Shown: positions 54,902-63,924, counted from the stretch's first letter. The stretch is 64,000 nt of DNA from Aliirhizobium smilacinae (GCF_006335145.1 NZ_VDMN01000001.1:2046001-2110000), one strand, 5' to 3'. The notes: generated from the letters alone by a model not told the origin. Made by a program: numbers and translations.

Positions 54902-55276
54902 TCATGCAGCGCCGCTCATGGCGTAAACACGCAGGCGATGGCCATCGGGATCTGTAACGGCGAAAGTGTAGCCGAAATCCATCTCTGCCGGTGTCTGTAA
55001 CACCCGCAAGCCGCGCTTCGCCCAATCGGCATAGATCCGATCGACGTCTGTGGCATTTTCGAGCCGAAAGCAGACCTCTGCGCCGCCGGTCTGCCCCGTC
55101 ACTGTGGGTAGCGCCGTGTGGCGGGACCAGAGGCCGAGTTTCATGCCGGTGGACAGCACGAACAATGCGAATGTGGGAGAATTTTCGACAGGTTCCGCAC
55201 CCAGCAGGTCGCGATAGAATGCGGCACTTGCAGTCGGATTGTCGACGAAGAGAATGATGAAATCAGGATGGGTCAT
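54902..55276 (-). CDS. VOC-family (glyoxalase-like) protein
   Basis: This 124-residue protein has the paired beta-alpha-beta-beta-beta modules of the vicinal oxygen chelate fold: FIILFVDNPTASAAFYRDLL at the N-terminus and FGYTFAVTDPDGHRLRVYAM at the C-terminus. Members include glyoxalases, dioxygenases and antibiotic-binding proteins; the substrate is unknown. The ATG at 55276 has AAGGAG six bases upstream. It lies 68 bases downstream of a YafY-type regulator gene, with a strong operator-like repeat between. Confidence 0.87.
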   Translation of the reverse strand: MTHPDFIILFVDNPTASAAFYRDLLGAEPVENSPTFALFVLSTGMKLGLWSRHTALPTVTGQTGGAEVCFRLENATDVDRIYADWAKRGLRVLQTPAEMDFGYTFAVTDPDGHRLRVYAMSGAA

Positions 55277-55317
55277 GTCAGCTCCTTTGTTTGGGACTGA
55301 CCGGAGCCTATCGTGCT

Positions 55318-55340
55318 CTACTGTCAAATTCTGTCAGTAG
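55318..55340. promoter_or_regulatory. Operator-like repeat between the YafY regulator and VOC genes
   Basis: CTACTG (55318-55323) and CAGTAG (55335-55340) form an inverted repeat whose interior holds two direct copies of CTGTCA exactly 10 bases apart (55321 and 55331). The 10-base spacing places both copies on the same DNA face. It lies between the regulator stop and the VOC start and is a likely regulator site. Confidence 0.6.
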
Positions 55341-55344
55341 CAAT

Positions 55345-56040
55345 CTAGCCGGGCGCAGCAATGCCTTCCTCTTTCCGCCATTCCTTGAGCAATACCAGAC
55401 GCCGACGCGTATAACGTTCTCCCGTCGAAACAGCAGAAATTATGCGGTCCGTGCGGAAATGGCGAAATCCCCGTCGCATCTCGCACCAGGCGACCACAAC
55501 CCGAACGCTATCGAAAAAACCGAGCGCAAAAGGCCAGATACGGCGTTGCGTGATTGTACCTTTTTCATCCTCGTAGGCGAGGTCGAGCATGTGCTCGGCG
55601 CGGATCGCGTTGCGGATCATCGCCAGATCGGTCTTGTCCTCCCTGCTCCGCGGTGTGGCAACCAGCAAGGTGGAATTGTCGATCTCCTCCTTGAGTTCCG
55701 GTGGCAATACAGCAGCAATCTTTTGCAACGCGTCCACGGCACCGGCGGCAAGTCTGGGGTCAGCCATCTTCGCAACCCAGCGGGAGCCGAGCACCAGCGC
55801 TTCGATCTCCTCCTGTGAAAACATCATGGGCGGCAGCATGAAGCCCGGCTTCAGGACATAACCAAGCCCGGCCTCGCCTTCGATCAACGCGCCCTGCGCC
55901 TGCAGGCTGGCTATGTCTCGATAGAGAGTACGAAGGCTGACGCCTGTTTCCACGGCAAGGATCGCACCGCTTACCGGCTGCCGATAACGCCGCAGGACCT
56001 GCAGCAGGATCAGAAGACGTTCCGAGCGGGCCACGGTCAT
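55345..56040 (-). CDS. YafY-family transcription regulator with WYL domain
   Basis: This 231-residue regulator has an N-terminal HTH_11 winged helix (ILAVETGVSLRTLYRDIASL, about residues 26-45) and a WYL domain (YEDEKGTITQRRIWPFALGFF), which senses small ligands or nucleic acid. The preferred start is ATG 56040 (MTVARSERLL); ATG 56052 adds four residues. The neighbouring VOC gene downstream on the same strand is a likely target through the repeat at 55318-55340. Confidence 0.87.
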   Translation of the reverse strand: MTVARSERLLILLQVLRRYRQPVSGAILAVETGVSLRTLYRDIASLQAQGALIEGEAGLGYVLKPGFMLPPMMFSQEEIEALVLGSRWVAKMADPRLAAGAVDALQKIAAVLPPELKEEIDNSTLLVATPRSREDKTDLAMIRNAIRAEHMLDLAYEDEKGTITQRRIWPFALGFFDSVRVVVAWCEMRRGFRHFRTDRIISAVSTGERYTRRRLVLLKEWRKEEGIAAPG

Positions 56041-56090
56041 GAAAATCTCCATTCTGCGGCGGCACGCAACAGTGTCATCGGCCGGAGAGC

Positions 56091-57068
56091 TCAGGCATCG
56101 CCCGCCCCCTCATCCGCCCAGTCGATCCAGTCCTTCATCAGCCGGTAGGCGATCGCCCCATGGGCGGGACCGTAAGGTTTTACGTCAGGACCGGCATCGA
56201 GCATGGCGCGCACCTCGTCACGGGTGAACCAGCGCACGTCCGACATTTCCTGCGTATCGATGGTGATCTCAGTCGAGACCGCCTCGGAATAGCAGCCGAT
56301 CATCAGGGAATGCGGCATTGGCCAAGGCTGCGACGCGTGATAGCGCACGCGGCCGACCTCGATACCGGATTCCTCGACCGTCTCGCGGCGGACCGCAGCC
56401 TCGATCGTCTCTCCCGGCTCGACGAAGCCCGCGAGACAGGAATACATACCCTCCTGGAAATGGTGGCTGCGTCCGAGCAGGCAACGGTCGTTGTCGATAT
56501 CGACGGTCAGCATGATCACGACCGGGTCGGTACGCGGGAACATCATATGCTCGCACGCGGTGCAGACGCGCTTGTAGCCGCCGATCTTGGTTTCCGTCGG
56601 CGCGCCGCATTTGCCGCAGAAGCGGTTGGCCGCGTTCCAGGCCAGAAGCGAAACGGCCTGGGCGACTTCCCCCTGCAGCTCGCCATCGATCAGCGCCTCG
56701 CGGTAAAGCGCGCGGGCATCCGTCGGCTTGTACTGGCCCGTCAGTTCATCGGCTGCGACCTGAACCGGTACGGCGACACGCGGTTCACCCGTTTCGCGGT
56801 AACCAAGCAGGACGGCATTGTCGAAATCCGGCTTGAATTCGGCAAGCTCGTAGACCGAAAACAGCGGATCGAGAATCTGCCCGTCATGTTTGAGGATGAG
56901 CTTGCCCGCCGCAAAAGCGAGGATATGCATGCCTTCGATGGCAAGCGCCTGCTCGACGCAGTCATCGGCGCGATATTCCGCACGGCGATCGAGCCTGTTG
57001 CCGGCAAAGGCCGTCAGGCTGCTGGGCTCCGGATGGGGAGCATTCGATTCGAAAAGGTCTTTCGTCAT
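56091..57068 (-). CDS. nudC: NAD-capped RNA hydrolase / NADH pyrophosphatase NudC
   Basis: NudC hydrolyses NADH to NMNH and AMP and removes NAD caps from RNA. The 325-residue protein has the zinc ribbon FCGKCGAP and RVCTACEHMMFP (four Cys). It has the Nudix box GFVEPGETIEAAVRRETVEE with its metal-binding Glu residues, and the NADH-specific segment SQPWPMPHSLM. The ATG at 57068 overlaps the HIT-gene stop by four bases, so the two are translated together. Confidence 0.94.
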   Translation of the reverse strand: MTKDLFESNAPHPEPSSLTAFAGNRLDRRAEYRADDCVEQALAIEGMHILAFAAGKLILKHDGQILDPLFSVYELAEFKPDFDNAVLLGYRETGEPRVAVPVQVAADELTGQYKPTDARALYREALIDGELQGEVAQAVSLLAWNAANRFCGKCGAPTETKIGGYKRVCTACEHMMFPRTDPVVIMLTVDIDNDRCLLGRSHHFQEGMYSCLAGFVEPGETIEAAVRRETVEESGIEVGRVRYHASQPWPMPHSLMIGCYSEAVSTEITIDTQEMSDVRWFTRDEVRAMLDAGPDVKPYGPAHGAIAYRLMKDWIDWADEGAGDA

Positions 57069-57490
57069 GATGCGAGATTTTCCGTCAACCTGTCGATGAG
57101 GATTTGCCGTGCGGCATCGTCGTAGGATTCGGCCTGGCCGAATCCCCATATGGGGCCGGGCCAGTTCGGGTCACCTTCGGAACGTGCGACGATATGGACA
57201 TGCAGCTGTCGGACGATATTGCCGATGGCCGCAACATTGGTCTTTTCGGCACCGGTCGCCTTTTTCAAGGCAGCCGCTACCGTATTGGTCTCGAATGTCA
57301 GTATCGCCTGATCGAGCGGCGTCAGCTCGAAAACTTCGCTGACGCCATTGCGTTGCGGCACCAGCATGAACCAGGGCCAGCGACTGTCCTTCATCATCCG
57401 AAGCTGACAGAGCCCGAGGCTCGCGACGAGTTCGGTATCCCTGGCAAGCCGTGCGTCCAGTTCGAATTCGCTCAAGCGTTCCTCCTGCAT
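57065..57490 (-). CDS. HIT-family nucleotide hydrolase
   Basis: This 141-residue histidine-triad protein has the signature RQLHVHIVARSEGDPNWPGP, where the paired His residues form the hydrolase site for AMP derivatives or dinucleotides. The preferred ATG is 57490 (MQEERLSEFELD). The extended frame upstream, back to 57592, would run into the SRP RNA gene. It is the first gene of a pair with nudC, divergent from ffs, which suggests both clear nucleotide by-products. Confidence 0.9.
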   Translation of the reverse strand: MQEERLSEFELDARLARDTELVASLGLCQLRMMKDSRWPWFMLVPQRNGVSEVFELTPLDQAILTFETNTVAAALKKATGAEKTNVAAIGNIVRQLHVHIVARSEGDPNWPGPIWGFGQAESYDDAARQILIDRLTENLAS

Positions 57491-57524
57491 TTTTTTATTT
57501 CGATAGCATTTTTTACAGGGTTGG

Positions 57525-57553
57525 CTTGCATTTGGAAGCATTATTGCCGATAT
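57525..57553 (+). promoter_or_regulatory. Promoter of the SRP RNA gene
   Basis: CTTGCA (57525-57530), 17 bases, then CGATAT (57548-57553) closely matches the rhizobial housekeeping pattern CTTGAC-N17-CTATAT (5/6 in the -10). It predicts a transcription start a few bases downstream, exactly where the SRP RNA stem begins. Confidence 0.65.
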
Positions 57554-57557
57554 GTGC

Positions 57558-57660
57558 GGCGGGAGGTTGGTGGTGGACGAGCCACTCGCCAACCGGGTCA
57601 GGTCCGGAAGGAAGCAGCCCTAACGAGCCAGGCACGGGTCGCCGTGCCAGCCTCCCACCT
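57558..57660 (+). ncRNA. ffs: Signal recognition particle 4.5S RNA
   Basis: The SRP RNA targets ribosomes making membrane proteins to the translocon together with Ffh. The universally conserved tip GTCAGGTCCGGAAGGAAGCA is present around 57597-57616 with the GGAA tetraloop, followed by the asymmetric loop sequence. The terminal stem is formed by GGGAGG (57561-57566) and CCTCCC (57651-57656). The whole is a single hairpin of about 100 bases. It lies upstream of dnaX; no protein start should be placed across it. Ends are estimated to within a few bases. Confidence 0.96.
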
Positions 57661-57751
57661 TCTCATCTTGGTCAACATCCGGCCCGGTCAAGATCGCCTG
57701 ACAGCCGGAATGGCCCGTACAGGCGGCCGATCGGCCTATAGTCAGGACCTT

Positions 57752-59641
57752 ATGAGCGACAGCGGGCCGACATCATCCACTCCTTCTACGCCGGCCTCGG
57801 CTGGCAGCGCCTACCGGGTGCTTGCCCGTAAATATCGCCCGAAGGATTTCTCCGATCTGATGGTCGGCCAGGAGCCGATGGTCCGTACGTTGACCAACGC
57901 GTTCGAGACCGGCCGTATCGCCCAGGCCTATATGCTGACCGGCGTTCGCGGGGTCGGCAAAACGACGACTGCCCGCATTCTTGCCCGCGGGCTCAACTAC
58001 AAGACACCGGAGATCGACCGTCCGACGATCGACCTGCGTGAACCCGGCGAACATTGCCAGGCGATCATGGAAGGCCGGCATGTCGACGTGATCGAGATGG
58101 ACGCCGCCTCCCATACTGGCATCGACGATATAAGAGAGATCATCGAGCAGGTACGCTACCGCCCGGTTTCGGCCCGCTACAAGGTCTATATCATCGACGA
58201 AGTGCACATGCTTTCGACGCAGGCCTTCAACGGCCTGCTGAAGACGCTCGAAGAGCCGCCCGAGCATGTGAAGTTCATCTTCGCGACGACCGAAATCCGG
58301 AAAGTTCCGATCACCGTCCTGTCGCGCTGCCAGCGTTTCGACCTGCGCCGGATCAGCGCCGCCGATCTCGTCGGCCTGTTTACCACCATTCTCGAAAAGG
58401 AAGGCGTTCCCGCGGAGCAGGAAGCGCTTGCGATGATCGCGCGTGCCGCCGAAGGCTCTGCCCGTGACGGCCTCTCCTTGCTCGACCAGTCGATCGCCCA
58501 TGGCGGCGGCAGCGTGCATGCGGATACCGTGCGCGGCATGCTGGGTCTTGCCGACCGTGCGCGTATCGTCGACCTGTTCGAACATATCGTGCGTGGCGAC
58601 GTGACCGCTGCACTTTCGGAATTCAACACGCAATACGAGGCCGGCGCCAATCCGGTTGTCGTGCTGACGGATCTTGCCGACTTCACCCATCTTGTCACCC
58701 GGTTCAAATATATTCCCGAAGCCGCCGACGATCCTTCGCTGAGCGAAGTCGAGCGCCTGCGCGGCCGGGAGTTCTCCGAAACCGTGGCCGTCAGCGCCCT
58801 TTCGCGTATCTGGCAGATGCTGCTCAAGGGTATTCCCGAGGCAGAAAACTCCTCGCGTCCTGCCGGTGCTGCCGAAATGGTACTGATCCGGCTGACCCAT
58901 GCGGCATCGTTGCCTTCTCCGGAAGACGCGGCCCGCAAGCTTGCCGACTTCGCCAATGGCGACATCCAGGGTATGCCGAACGGCGGCGGTGGCGGAAACG
59001 GCACCGGACGCGGGACACCGATGGCCCAGCAGGCATCCGTCAATGCCCGCGGTTTCGACGGCGGCGGTCAGCGATCCCCATCCGGCGGGCCGACGGCAAT
59101 GCTGAAGGCGGTGCCCAACACGACGCCGCGGGAGATGCCGGTCGGTCATGCCGAGACGCGCCCTTCCGAACGGCCCGAACCGAAAGTTCCGGTCCGGTCG
59201 CTGCATGACATCGTCGATCTCTGCACCCAGAACCGCGATCCGCGGCTGAAGGCGCTGCTGCGCAACTTCGTCCGTCTGGTGAAGATAGAGCCCGGCCGGC
59301 TCGATATCCGCATGACCGATGGCGGTCCCGGCACGCTGCCCGGCGAACTCGGCGTCAAGCTGAAGGAATGGACCGGTATTCACTGGATCGTCTCGCTCAG
59401 CAAGGACGAGGGCGAACCGACGCTGGTGGAAGCCGATGCCAGCGCCCGCGAAGCACGTTTGACCGACGCACGATCCGACCCGGATGTCGCGGCCATCCTA
59501 TCGCAGTTTCCGGGTGCGAAGATCACCGACGTCCGTATCCGCGTCCTTGAGGACGACAACGAAATCGAGGATGCACCGGCTCCGGCCGTTGCGGAATCCG
59601 CCGAGGGCGACATCCTGCCCGGCGACGACATCGAGTTTTAA
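57752..59641 (+). CDS. dnaX: DNA polymerase III subunits gamma and tau
   Basis: DnaX is the clamp-loader ATPase. The 629-residue protein starts at ATG 57752 after CAGGA; longer frames would run through ffs. Walker A GVRGVGKTTTARILARG lies near residue 64, Walker B IIDEVHMLS follows, then the sensor region and the SRC motif VLSRCQRFDLRR. The zinc module of E. coli DnaX (four Cys) is reduced to a single Cys in GEHCQAIMEG. The C-terminal 230 residues contain a Gly-rich linker and the tau domain. I saw no obvious slippery site that would make a short gamma form. Confidence 0.95.
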   Translation: MSDSGPTSSTPSTPASAGSAYRVLARKYRPKDFSDLMVGQEPMVRTLTNAFETGRIAQAYMLTGVRGVGKTTTARILARGLNYKTPEIDRPTIDLREPGEHCQAIMEGRHVDVIEMDAASHTGIDDIREIIEQVRYRPVSARYKVYIIDEVHMLSTQAFNGLLKTLEEPPEHVKFIFATTEIRKVPITVLSRCQRFDLRRISAADLVGLFTTILEKEGVPAEQEALAMIARAAEGSARDGLSLLDQSIAHGGGSVHADTVRGMLGLADRARIVDLFEHIVRGDVTAALSEFNTQYEAGANPVVVLTDLADFTHLVTRFKYIPEAADDPSLSEVERLRGREFSETVAVSALSRIWQMLLKGIPEAENSSRPAGAAEMVLIRLTHAASLPSPEDAARKLADFANGDIQGMPNGGGGGNGTGRGTPMAQQASVNARGFDGGGQRSPSGGPTAMLKAVPNTTPREMPVGHAETRPSERPEPKVPVRSLHDIVDLCTQNRDPRLKALLRNFVRLVKIEPGRLDIRMTDGGPGTLPGELGVKLKEWTGIHWIVSLSKDEGEPTLVEADASAREARLTDARSDPDVAAILSQFPGAKITDVRIRVLEDDNEIEDAPAPAVAESAEGDILPGDDIEF

Positions 59642-59659
59642 GAGAAGAGGACAAAGACG

Positions 59660-59983
59660 ATGCGCGACATCATGGGCATGATGGGCAAGGTCAAGGAAAT
59701 GCAGGCCAAGATGGAGAAGATGCAGGCGGATATCGCTGCTGTCGAAGTCGAAGGTGCTGCCGGCGGCGGACTCGTCACCGTCAAGATGAACGGCAAGGGC
59801 GAAATGCTCGGCCTGAAGATCGATCCGTCGTTGTTCAAGGAAGACGATATCGAAATCCTCGAAGACCTGATCGTTGCTGCCCACAAATCTGCCAAGGACC
59901 GGGCCGAACAGATCACGGCCGAAAAGACCAAGGAACTGACCGCCGGCCTGCCGATCCCACCCGGCATGAAGCTGCCGTTCTAG
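59660..59983 (+). CDS. YbaB/EbfC-family nucleoid-associated protein
   Basis: This 107-residue DNA-binding protein of the YbaB/EbfC family forms dimers and is nearly always next to dnaX and recR. It has an N-terminal helix [20 protein letters not shown], the strand region [20 protein letters not shown] and the C-terminal [14 protein letters not shown] motif of the family. It starts 18 bases after dnaX, whose transcript it probably shares. recR is about 2 kb away here because four other genes intervene. Confidence 0.94.
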   Translation: MRDIMGMMGKVKEMQAKMEKMQADIAAVEVEGAAGGGLVTVKMNGKGEMLGLKIDPSLFKEDDIEILEDLIVAAHKSAKDRAEQITAEKTKELTAGLPIPPGMKLPF

Positions 59984-60008
59984 GTCCCGTTTCTAAAAGG
60001 CCGCTCCG

Positions 60009-60620
60009 ATGACATTGGCTTCCGTGCTCGTATTCGCCGCCGCGCTGTTTGTCGCAGCGGGTTCTCCCGGCCCCAGCATCGCAGCGCTCGTTTCGCGCGT
60101 GCTGACCAAGGGCTGGCGCGACGTGCTGCCCTTCCTCGTGGCGATGTGGGTGGGCGAGACCGTCTGGCTGTCCTTTGCGGTTGCCGGTCTTTCCGCCATC
60201 GCCGAAAGTTTTCATGTCGTCTTCATCGCGATCAAGTGGATCGGCGTTGCCTACCTTCTCTATCTCGCATGGAAGATGTGGTTTGCCGGAACGGATGGCA
60301 CCGATGGCGAACTGCCGGAAAGCCGCTCTGCGACAAGGATGTTTTTCGCCGGGCTGACGGTGACGCTCGGCAACCCGAAGATCATGATGTTCTACGTGGC
60401 GCTTTTACCATCGATCATCGATCTCAATGGGGTAACGGTGACCGGCTGGCTGGAACTGATCGCCGCGATGCTGATCGTGCTTGCCACCGTTCAGATCGGC
60501 TGGATGGTGCTGGCCAACAAGGCGCGGCAATTCCTGAAAAGCCCGCGTGCGTTGTGCATCGCCAACCGGGTTTCGGCCGGGACGATGGCAGGGGCTGCCG
60601 CGGCGATCGCGACCCGATAA
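60009..60620 (+). CDS. LysE/RhtB-family amino-acid exporter
   Basis: This 203-residue membrane protein has five to six spans. The N-terminal AAALFVAAGSPGPSIAALVS carries the Pro-Gly-Pro signature of the family, and later FFAGLTVTLGNPKIMMFYVA is the second conserved block (GNPK). Family members export amino acids or homoserine lactones; the substrate is unknown. It follows the YbaB gene by 25 bases and ends eight bases before the convergent lipid A deacylase gene. Confidence 0.9.
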   Translation: MTLASVLVFAAALFVAAGSPGPSIAALVSRVLTKGWRDVLPFLVAMWVGETVWLSFAVAGLSAIAESFHVVFIAIKWIGVAYLLYLAWKMWFAGTDGTDGELPESRSATRMFFAGLTVTLGNPKIMMFYVALLPSIIDLNGVTVTGWLELIAAMLIVLATVQIGWMVLANKARQFLKSPRALCIANRVSAGTMAGAAAAIATR

Positions 60621-60627
60621 AATCCGC

Positions 60628-61239
60628 TCAGAAGTTATATCTGACGCCAACGACATTGGCGTTGGACCCGCCATGCATGTCGCCAAGGGTGCCCCAAGCG
60701 CCGGAGCGGTGGTGCAGGCGCCAGAAAACCTCAAGCTCCGGCCGTGAGACCGCACTGAAGCTGAGTTCCGGCCCGAGATAGAAGAGCGTCGAGGCATTGC
60801 CTTTGCGCGCGTCTTCATTGTTCTTTTCGCGACCGTCCATGGTTTCGGTCACATGGCTGAGGCCGAAGGTGAAGGACGGGATGATACGGATCGTATTGGC
60901 GATCTCGATCGCATCATAGCGGCCGACCACGCCACCCCAGATCTCGGCATTGGCGTTGCCGCCAAACCGCCCGGCAAGGCCCGCCTCGAGGCCGAGCTTC
61001 ACGGAGCCGATGCTGTAGGGAAAGAACTGATAGCCGATACCGAAGATCGGGTGATCCTCGTAATCGACGCCGAAGGGATTAGCCGATTCGGCCATATCGC
61101 CATCGACCATCGCACCACCAAAGGTGAAGAGCGAATGTTCGACATCGGTCCCTTCGGCCACGGCAGCACCCGCTGTCACGAGCTGTACGATCAGCGCGCC
61201 GGAAAGAAACCCGAAGGGGATGCGTCTCAGAAAACTCAT
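60628..61239 (-). CDS. PagL-like lipid A 3-O-deacylase (outer-membrane beta-barrel)
   Basis: This 203-residue outer-membrane enzyme has a signal peptide (MSFLRRIPFGFLSGALIVQL, cut near AVAEG) and an eight-strand barrel pattern. Near the C-terminus is VFWRLHHRSGAWGTLGD, which holds the catalytic His and Ser of PagL-type enzymes. It removes the 3-O acyl chain of lipid A. The ATG at 61239 has GGAG six bases upstream; the open frame above it (to 61305) is not supported. Lipid A changes fit with the MsbA-like and KdsB genes in the window. Confidence 0.85.
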   Translation of the reverse strand: MSFLRRIPFGFLSGALIVQLVTAGAAVAEGTDVEHSLFTFGGAMVDGDMAESANPFGVDYEDHPIFGIGYQFFPYSIGSVKLGLEAGLAGRFGGNANAEIWGGVVGRYDAIEIANTIRIIPSFTFGLSHVTETMDGREKNNEDARKGNASTLFYLGPELSFSAVSRPELEVFWRLHHRSGAWGTLGDMHGGSNANVVGVRYNF

Positions 61240-61340
61240 ACAAAGCTCCGCATAGCCATCATTCATGCGGTATAGGGCCTGAAACCTAAGCAACCATATC
61301 ACCAAACATCACGGTTTCGTGAGATACGCCTAATGGATGC

Positions 61341-61946
61341 CTAAAGCTTTTCTCTCCAGCGGCTGCCGATCGGCACCGAAAGGAAGCGGGTTCTCTCGGC
61401 ATCCGATATCCTTCGTCCAATCGAAGCCAGCAAATCGGCAACGGGCACACGCTCGCCAATATGGAGCTTGTGCTCCACAACATCTGCGGGGTGAAGGGTG
61501 CCCGGCCGAATGATCCTGCAATAGATGCCGGGACGGCCAGCCGTGAGAAATGCCCGGGAAAATCCCGGATCGCCCATGCGGGCAGCAAGCGTGTTGCAGG
61601 GCGAACGGGGAGAGGTGGCTTCGAGCACAATCTCACCAATGTGAAACCGGTCACCCACTGCCACGTCCCGATTGTCAAGATTTTCGATGACGAGGTTTTC
61701 GCCGAATGTGCCGAACGGCATGTCGCGACCGAGTTCGGCCGACCACCAGTCGAGGGTCAGCGATCCCTCGAGAAGGACCGCCTGATCCGGCCCGCCGTGA
61801 TGTTTTTTGTTGCAGACGGCATCTCCGACCAGACCAAGCGCATCGACCATTACGGCAGCATTGACCACGGCCTTGTTGATGCCGGTCTTGTAGCTCTTGC
61901 CGGGCAGCTTTTCCGCATGGCCGGTGCAGATCGCAAGAAGTTTCAT
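61341..61946 (-). CDS. MOSC-domain protein (YiiM-like)
   Basis: This 201-residue protein has a MOSC domain, the C-terminal beta-barrel of molybdenum-cofactor sulfurases. MOSC core features are the Cys in [17 protein letters not shown], which may bind the sulfur or metal, and LVENLD-like [15 protein letters not shown]. YiiM relatives act in detoxification of N-hydroxylated compounds with molybdenum cofactor; the partner here is not visible. It is 101 bases upstream of the deacylase gene on the same strand and divergent from recR. Confidence 0.85.
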   Translation of the reverse strand: MKLLAICTGHAEKLPGKSYKTGINKAVVNAAVMVDALGLVGDAVCNKKHHGGPDQAVLLEGSLTLDWWSAELGRDMPFGTFGENLVIENLDNRDVAVGDRFHIGEIVLEATSPRSPCNTLAARMGDPGFSRAFLTAGRPGIYCRIIRPGTLHPADVVEHKLHIGERVPVADLLASIGRRISDAERTRFLSVPIGSRWREKL

Positions 61947-62015
61947 CGAACCGCTATCCTTGGTGATGGCTTTCAGTCTTTCCGTCTACCGGGCATATGG
62001 GCTAAAGGGGACGAT

Positions 62016-62621
62016 ATGGCAAAGCGAGTCACCGGACCAGAAATCGAAAAACTCATCCAGCTGCTGGCAAAGGTCCCGGGCCTTGGTCCGCGGTCGGCAC
62101 GGCGTGCGGCGCTGCATTTGATCAAGAAGAAGGACCAGTTGCTCGGTCCCTTGTCGCATGCGATGGGCGAGGCCTATGACAAGGTGAAGATCTGTTCGCG
62201 CTGCGGCAATGTCGATACGTCCGATCCCTGCACCGTCTGCACCGATATCCGCCGTGACCACTCGATGCTGATCGTCTGTGAAGACGTCTCCGACCTCTGG
62301 GCGCTGGAGCGCGCCGGCGCGATGAATGCGGCCTATCACGTTCTTGGCGGTACGTTGTCGCCGCTTGACGGCGTCGGCCCCGACGATCTCAACATCCGCA
62401 CGCTTGTGGATCGCGTCAGCGAAGGGACGGTGAAGGAGATCATCATCGCGGTCAACGCGACCGTCGAGGGGCAGACGACCGCGCATTACATCACCGACCA
62501 GCTTTCCGATTTCGGCGTCAAGATCACGAGGCTCGCCCATGGCGTGCCGGTCGGTGGCGAACTCGATTATCTCGATGAGGGCACGCTGACGGCAGCGCTT
62601 CGGGCACGAACGGCGATCTGA
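62016..62621 (+). CDS. recR: Recombination protein RecR
   Basis: RecR acts with RecF and RecO at gaps and stalled forks. The 201-residue protein has an N-terminal helix-hairpin-helix ([18 protein letters not shown]), the four-Cys zinc finger [16 protein letters not shown] (about residues 57-72) and a Toprim domain ([13 protein letters not shown] and [17 protein letters not shown]). The ATG at 62016 follows AAGGGGA. It is usually close to dnaX and ybaB; here four genes lie between. Confidence 0.95.
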   Translation: MAKRVTGPEIEKLIQLLAKVPGLGPRSARRAALHLIKKKDQLLGPLSHAMGEAYDKVKICSRCGNVDTSDPCTVCTDIRRDHSMLIVCEDVSDLWALERAGAMNAAYHVLGGTLSPLDGVGPDDLNIRTLVDRVSEGTVKEIIIAVNATVEGQTTAHYITDQLSDFGVKITRLAHGVPVGGELDYLDEGTLTAALRARTAI

Positions 62622-62641
62622 CGTTTTTGAGGAGGACGACA

Positions 62642-63898
62642 ATGGAAAAGCCTGCCCGCCGCCATGCAACAGCCTTGCTTGCAGTTCTGGCAGCCGCCCT
62701 CCTTCCCCTCCCCGCTTTCGCCCAGAACAAACCGGATGTCGAACGCCAGTTCCAGCAATGGATCGCAAGCGATCTTGGCCCGGAGGCACACAAGGCGGGG
62801 ATTTCGGAAAAAACGCTGAATGCGGCATTCGACGGGCTGAAGCTCAACTGGAGCCTGCCGGATCTGGTGCCGCCCGGTTCCAAACCGCCAAAACAGCAGG
62901 ACCAGAGCCAGGCGGAATTTTCCTCTCCCGGCGCCTATTTCAACGAGAACCGGCTTCAGACGCTGGGCTTGGCTGGGCGCGGGCTGGCCGGGACCTATGC
63001 TGCGGGTCTCAAGAAGATCGAAGCCACTTACGGCGTTCCGGGTGAGATCATCATTGCGATCTGGGGTCGGGAATCCGGTTTCGGAAAAGCTAAACTGCCC
63101 TATTCGGCGATCGAGGTGCTGGCGACCAAGGCCTTCATGTCGACCCGCAAGCCGATGTTTCGCGAGGAGTTGATCGCCGCGCTCACCATGATCGAACGTG
63201 GAGATGTCAGCGCCTCGACGATGAAAGGGTCATGGGCCGGTGCGCTCGGCCAGCCGCAATTCATGCCGACGAGCTATCTGAAATATGCCGTCGATTTCGA
63301 CAAGGACGGGCATCCGGATATCTGGAATTCGGTGCCGGACACACTTGCTTCCATAGCCAACTATCTGAAGCACGAGGGCTGGAGCCGAGGCCGCGACTGG
63401 GGCTTCGAAGTGTCGATTCCCGCCAATGTCTCTTGCGCACAGGAAGGTCCAGATCTTGCCAAACCGATCTCCTCATGGGCGGCGACAGGGATCACACGCA
63501 TTTCCGGCAAGGCGTTTCCCGCTCCCGAGATGAAGGCCCAGGGTATGATGCTTCTGCCGGCTGGCAGAAACGGGCCGGAATTCATCGTCACGCCGAATTT
63601 CTACGTGCTGAAGGAATATAACAATTCCGACCTCTATGCGCTGTTCATCGGCAATCTGGCCGATCGCATCGCTTCTGGCGGCGGGCCGTTCGAGGCCAAA
63701 TGGGGCGATGTCGGGAAGATGCTGCGTTCCGACGTGCTTTCGATGCAGAAGGCTCTGGTCACCAAGGGATATGACGTCGGCAATGTCGACGGGCTACCGG
63801 GCTTCAAGACCCGCCGCTCGCTGGGTGACTGGCAGGCGAAGGCAGGAATTTCACCCACCTGCTATCCGGATGCATCGTTAAAGGCAAAACTTAGATAG
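62642..63898 (+). CDS. Lytic murein transglycosylase (MltB-like) with peptidoglycan-binding domain
   Basis: This exported lytic transglycosylase has 418 residues. After a signal peptide (ATALLAVLAAALLPLPAFAQ) comes an SLT_2 domain with the catalytic Glu in IIAIWGRESGFGKAKLPYSA and the signature GSWAGALGQPQFMPTSYLKY. The C-terminal 65 residues form a PG_binding_1 domain (MLRSDVLSMQKALVTKGYDV). It cleaves glycan strands to give 1,6-anhydro ends. No lipobox Cys follows the signal, so it is soluble in the periplasm. GAGGAGGA stands before the ATG at 62642, 20 bases after recR. Confidence 0.93.
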   Translation: MEKPARRHATALLAVLAAALLPLPAFAQNKPDVERQFQQWIASDLGPEAHKAGISEKTLNAAFDGLKLNWSLPDLVPPGSKPPKQQDQSQAEFSSPGAYFNENRLQTLGLAGRGLAGTYAAGLKKIEATYGVPGEIIIAIWGRESGFGKAKLPYSAIEVLATKAFMSTRKPMFREELIAALTMIERGDVSASTMKGSWAGALGQPQFMPTSYLKYAVDFDKDGHPDIWNSVPDTLASIANYLKHEGWSRGRDWGFEVSIPANVSCAQEGPDLAKPISSWAATGITRISGKAFPAPEMKAQGMMLLPAGRNGPEFIVTPNFYVLKEYNNSDLYALFIGNLADRIASGGGPFEAKWGDVGKMLRSDVLSMQKALVTKGYDVGNVDGLPGFKTRRSLGDWQAKAGISPTCYPDASLKAKLR

Positions 63899-63905
63899 CG
63901 ATCTG

Positions 63906-63924
63906 CCTGCATCAATGATGCAGG
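63906..63924. terminator. Hairpin between the transglycosylase gene and the last gene
   Basis: CCTGCATC (63906-63913) and GATGCAGG (63917-63924) form a perfect 8-bp stem with loop AAT. It includes the stop codon of the minus-strand gene. There is no T-run on either side, so the terminator role is uncertain. Confidence 0.45.

Noticed and set aside
55318-55340. Reading the CTGTCA repeats before the VOC gene as a Pho box
   Set aside because: The copies are 10 rather than 11 bases apart and lie in an inverted repeat next to a regulator gene, so an operator is the better reading.
57104-57751. Open extension of dnaX upstream through the SRP RNA
   Set aside because: The extension crosses the whole ffs gene and the HIT gene in antisense; MSDSG at 57752 has a ribosome site and matches the family start.
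57773-59383. 536-codon minus-strand frame opposite dnaX
   Set aside because: It is the antisense of dnaX; composition is His/Arg-rich shadow sequence with no known motif.
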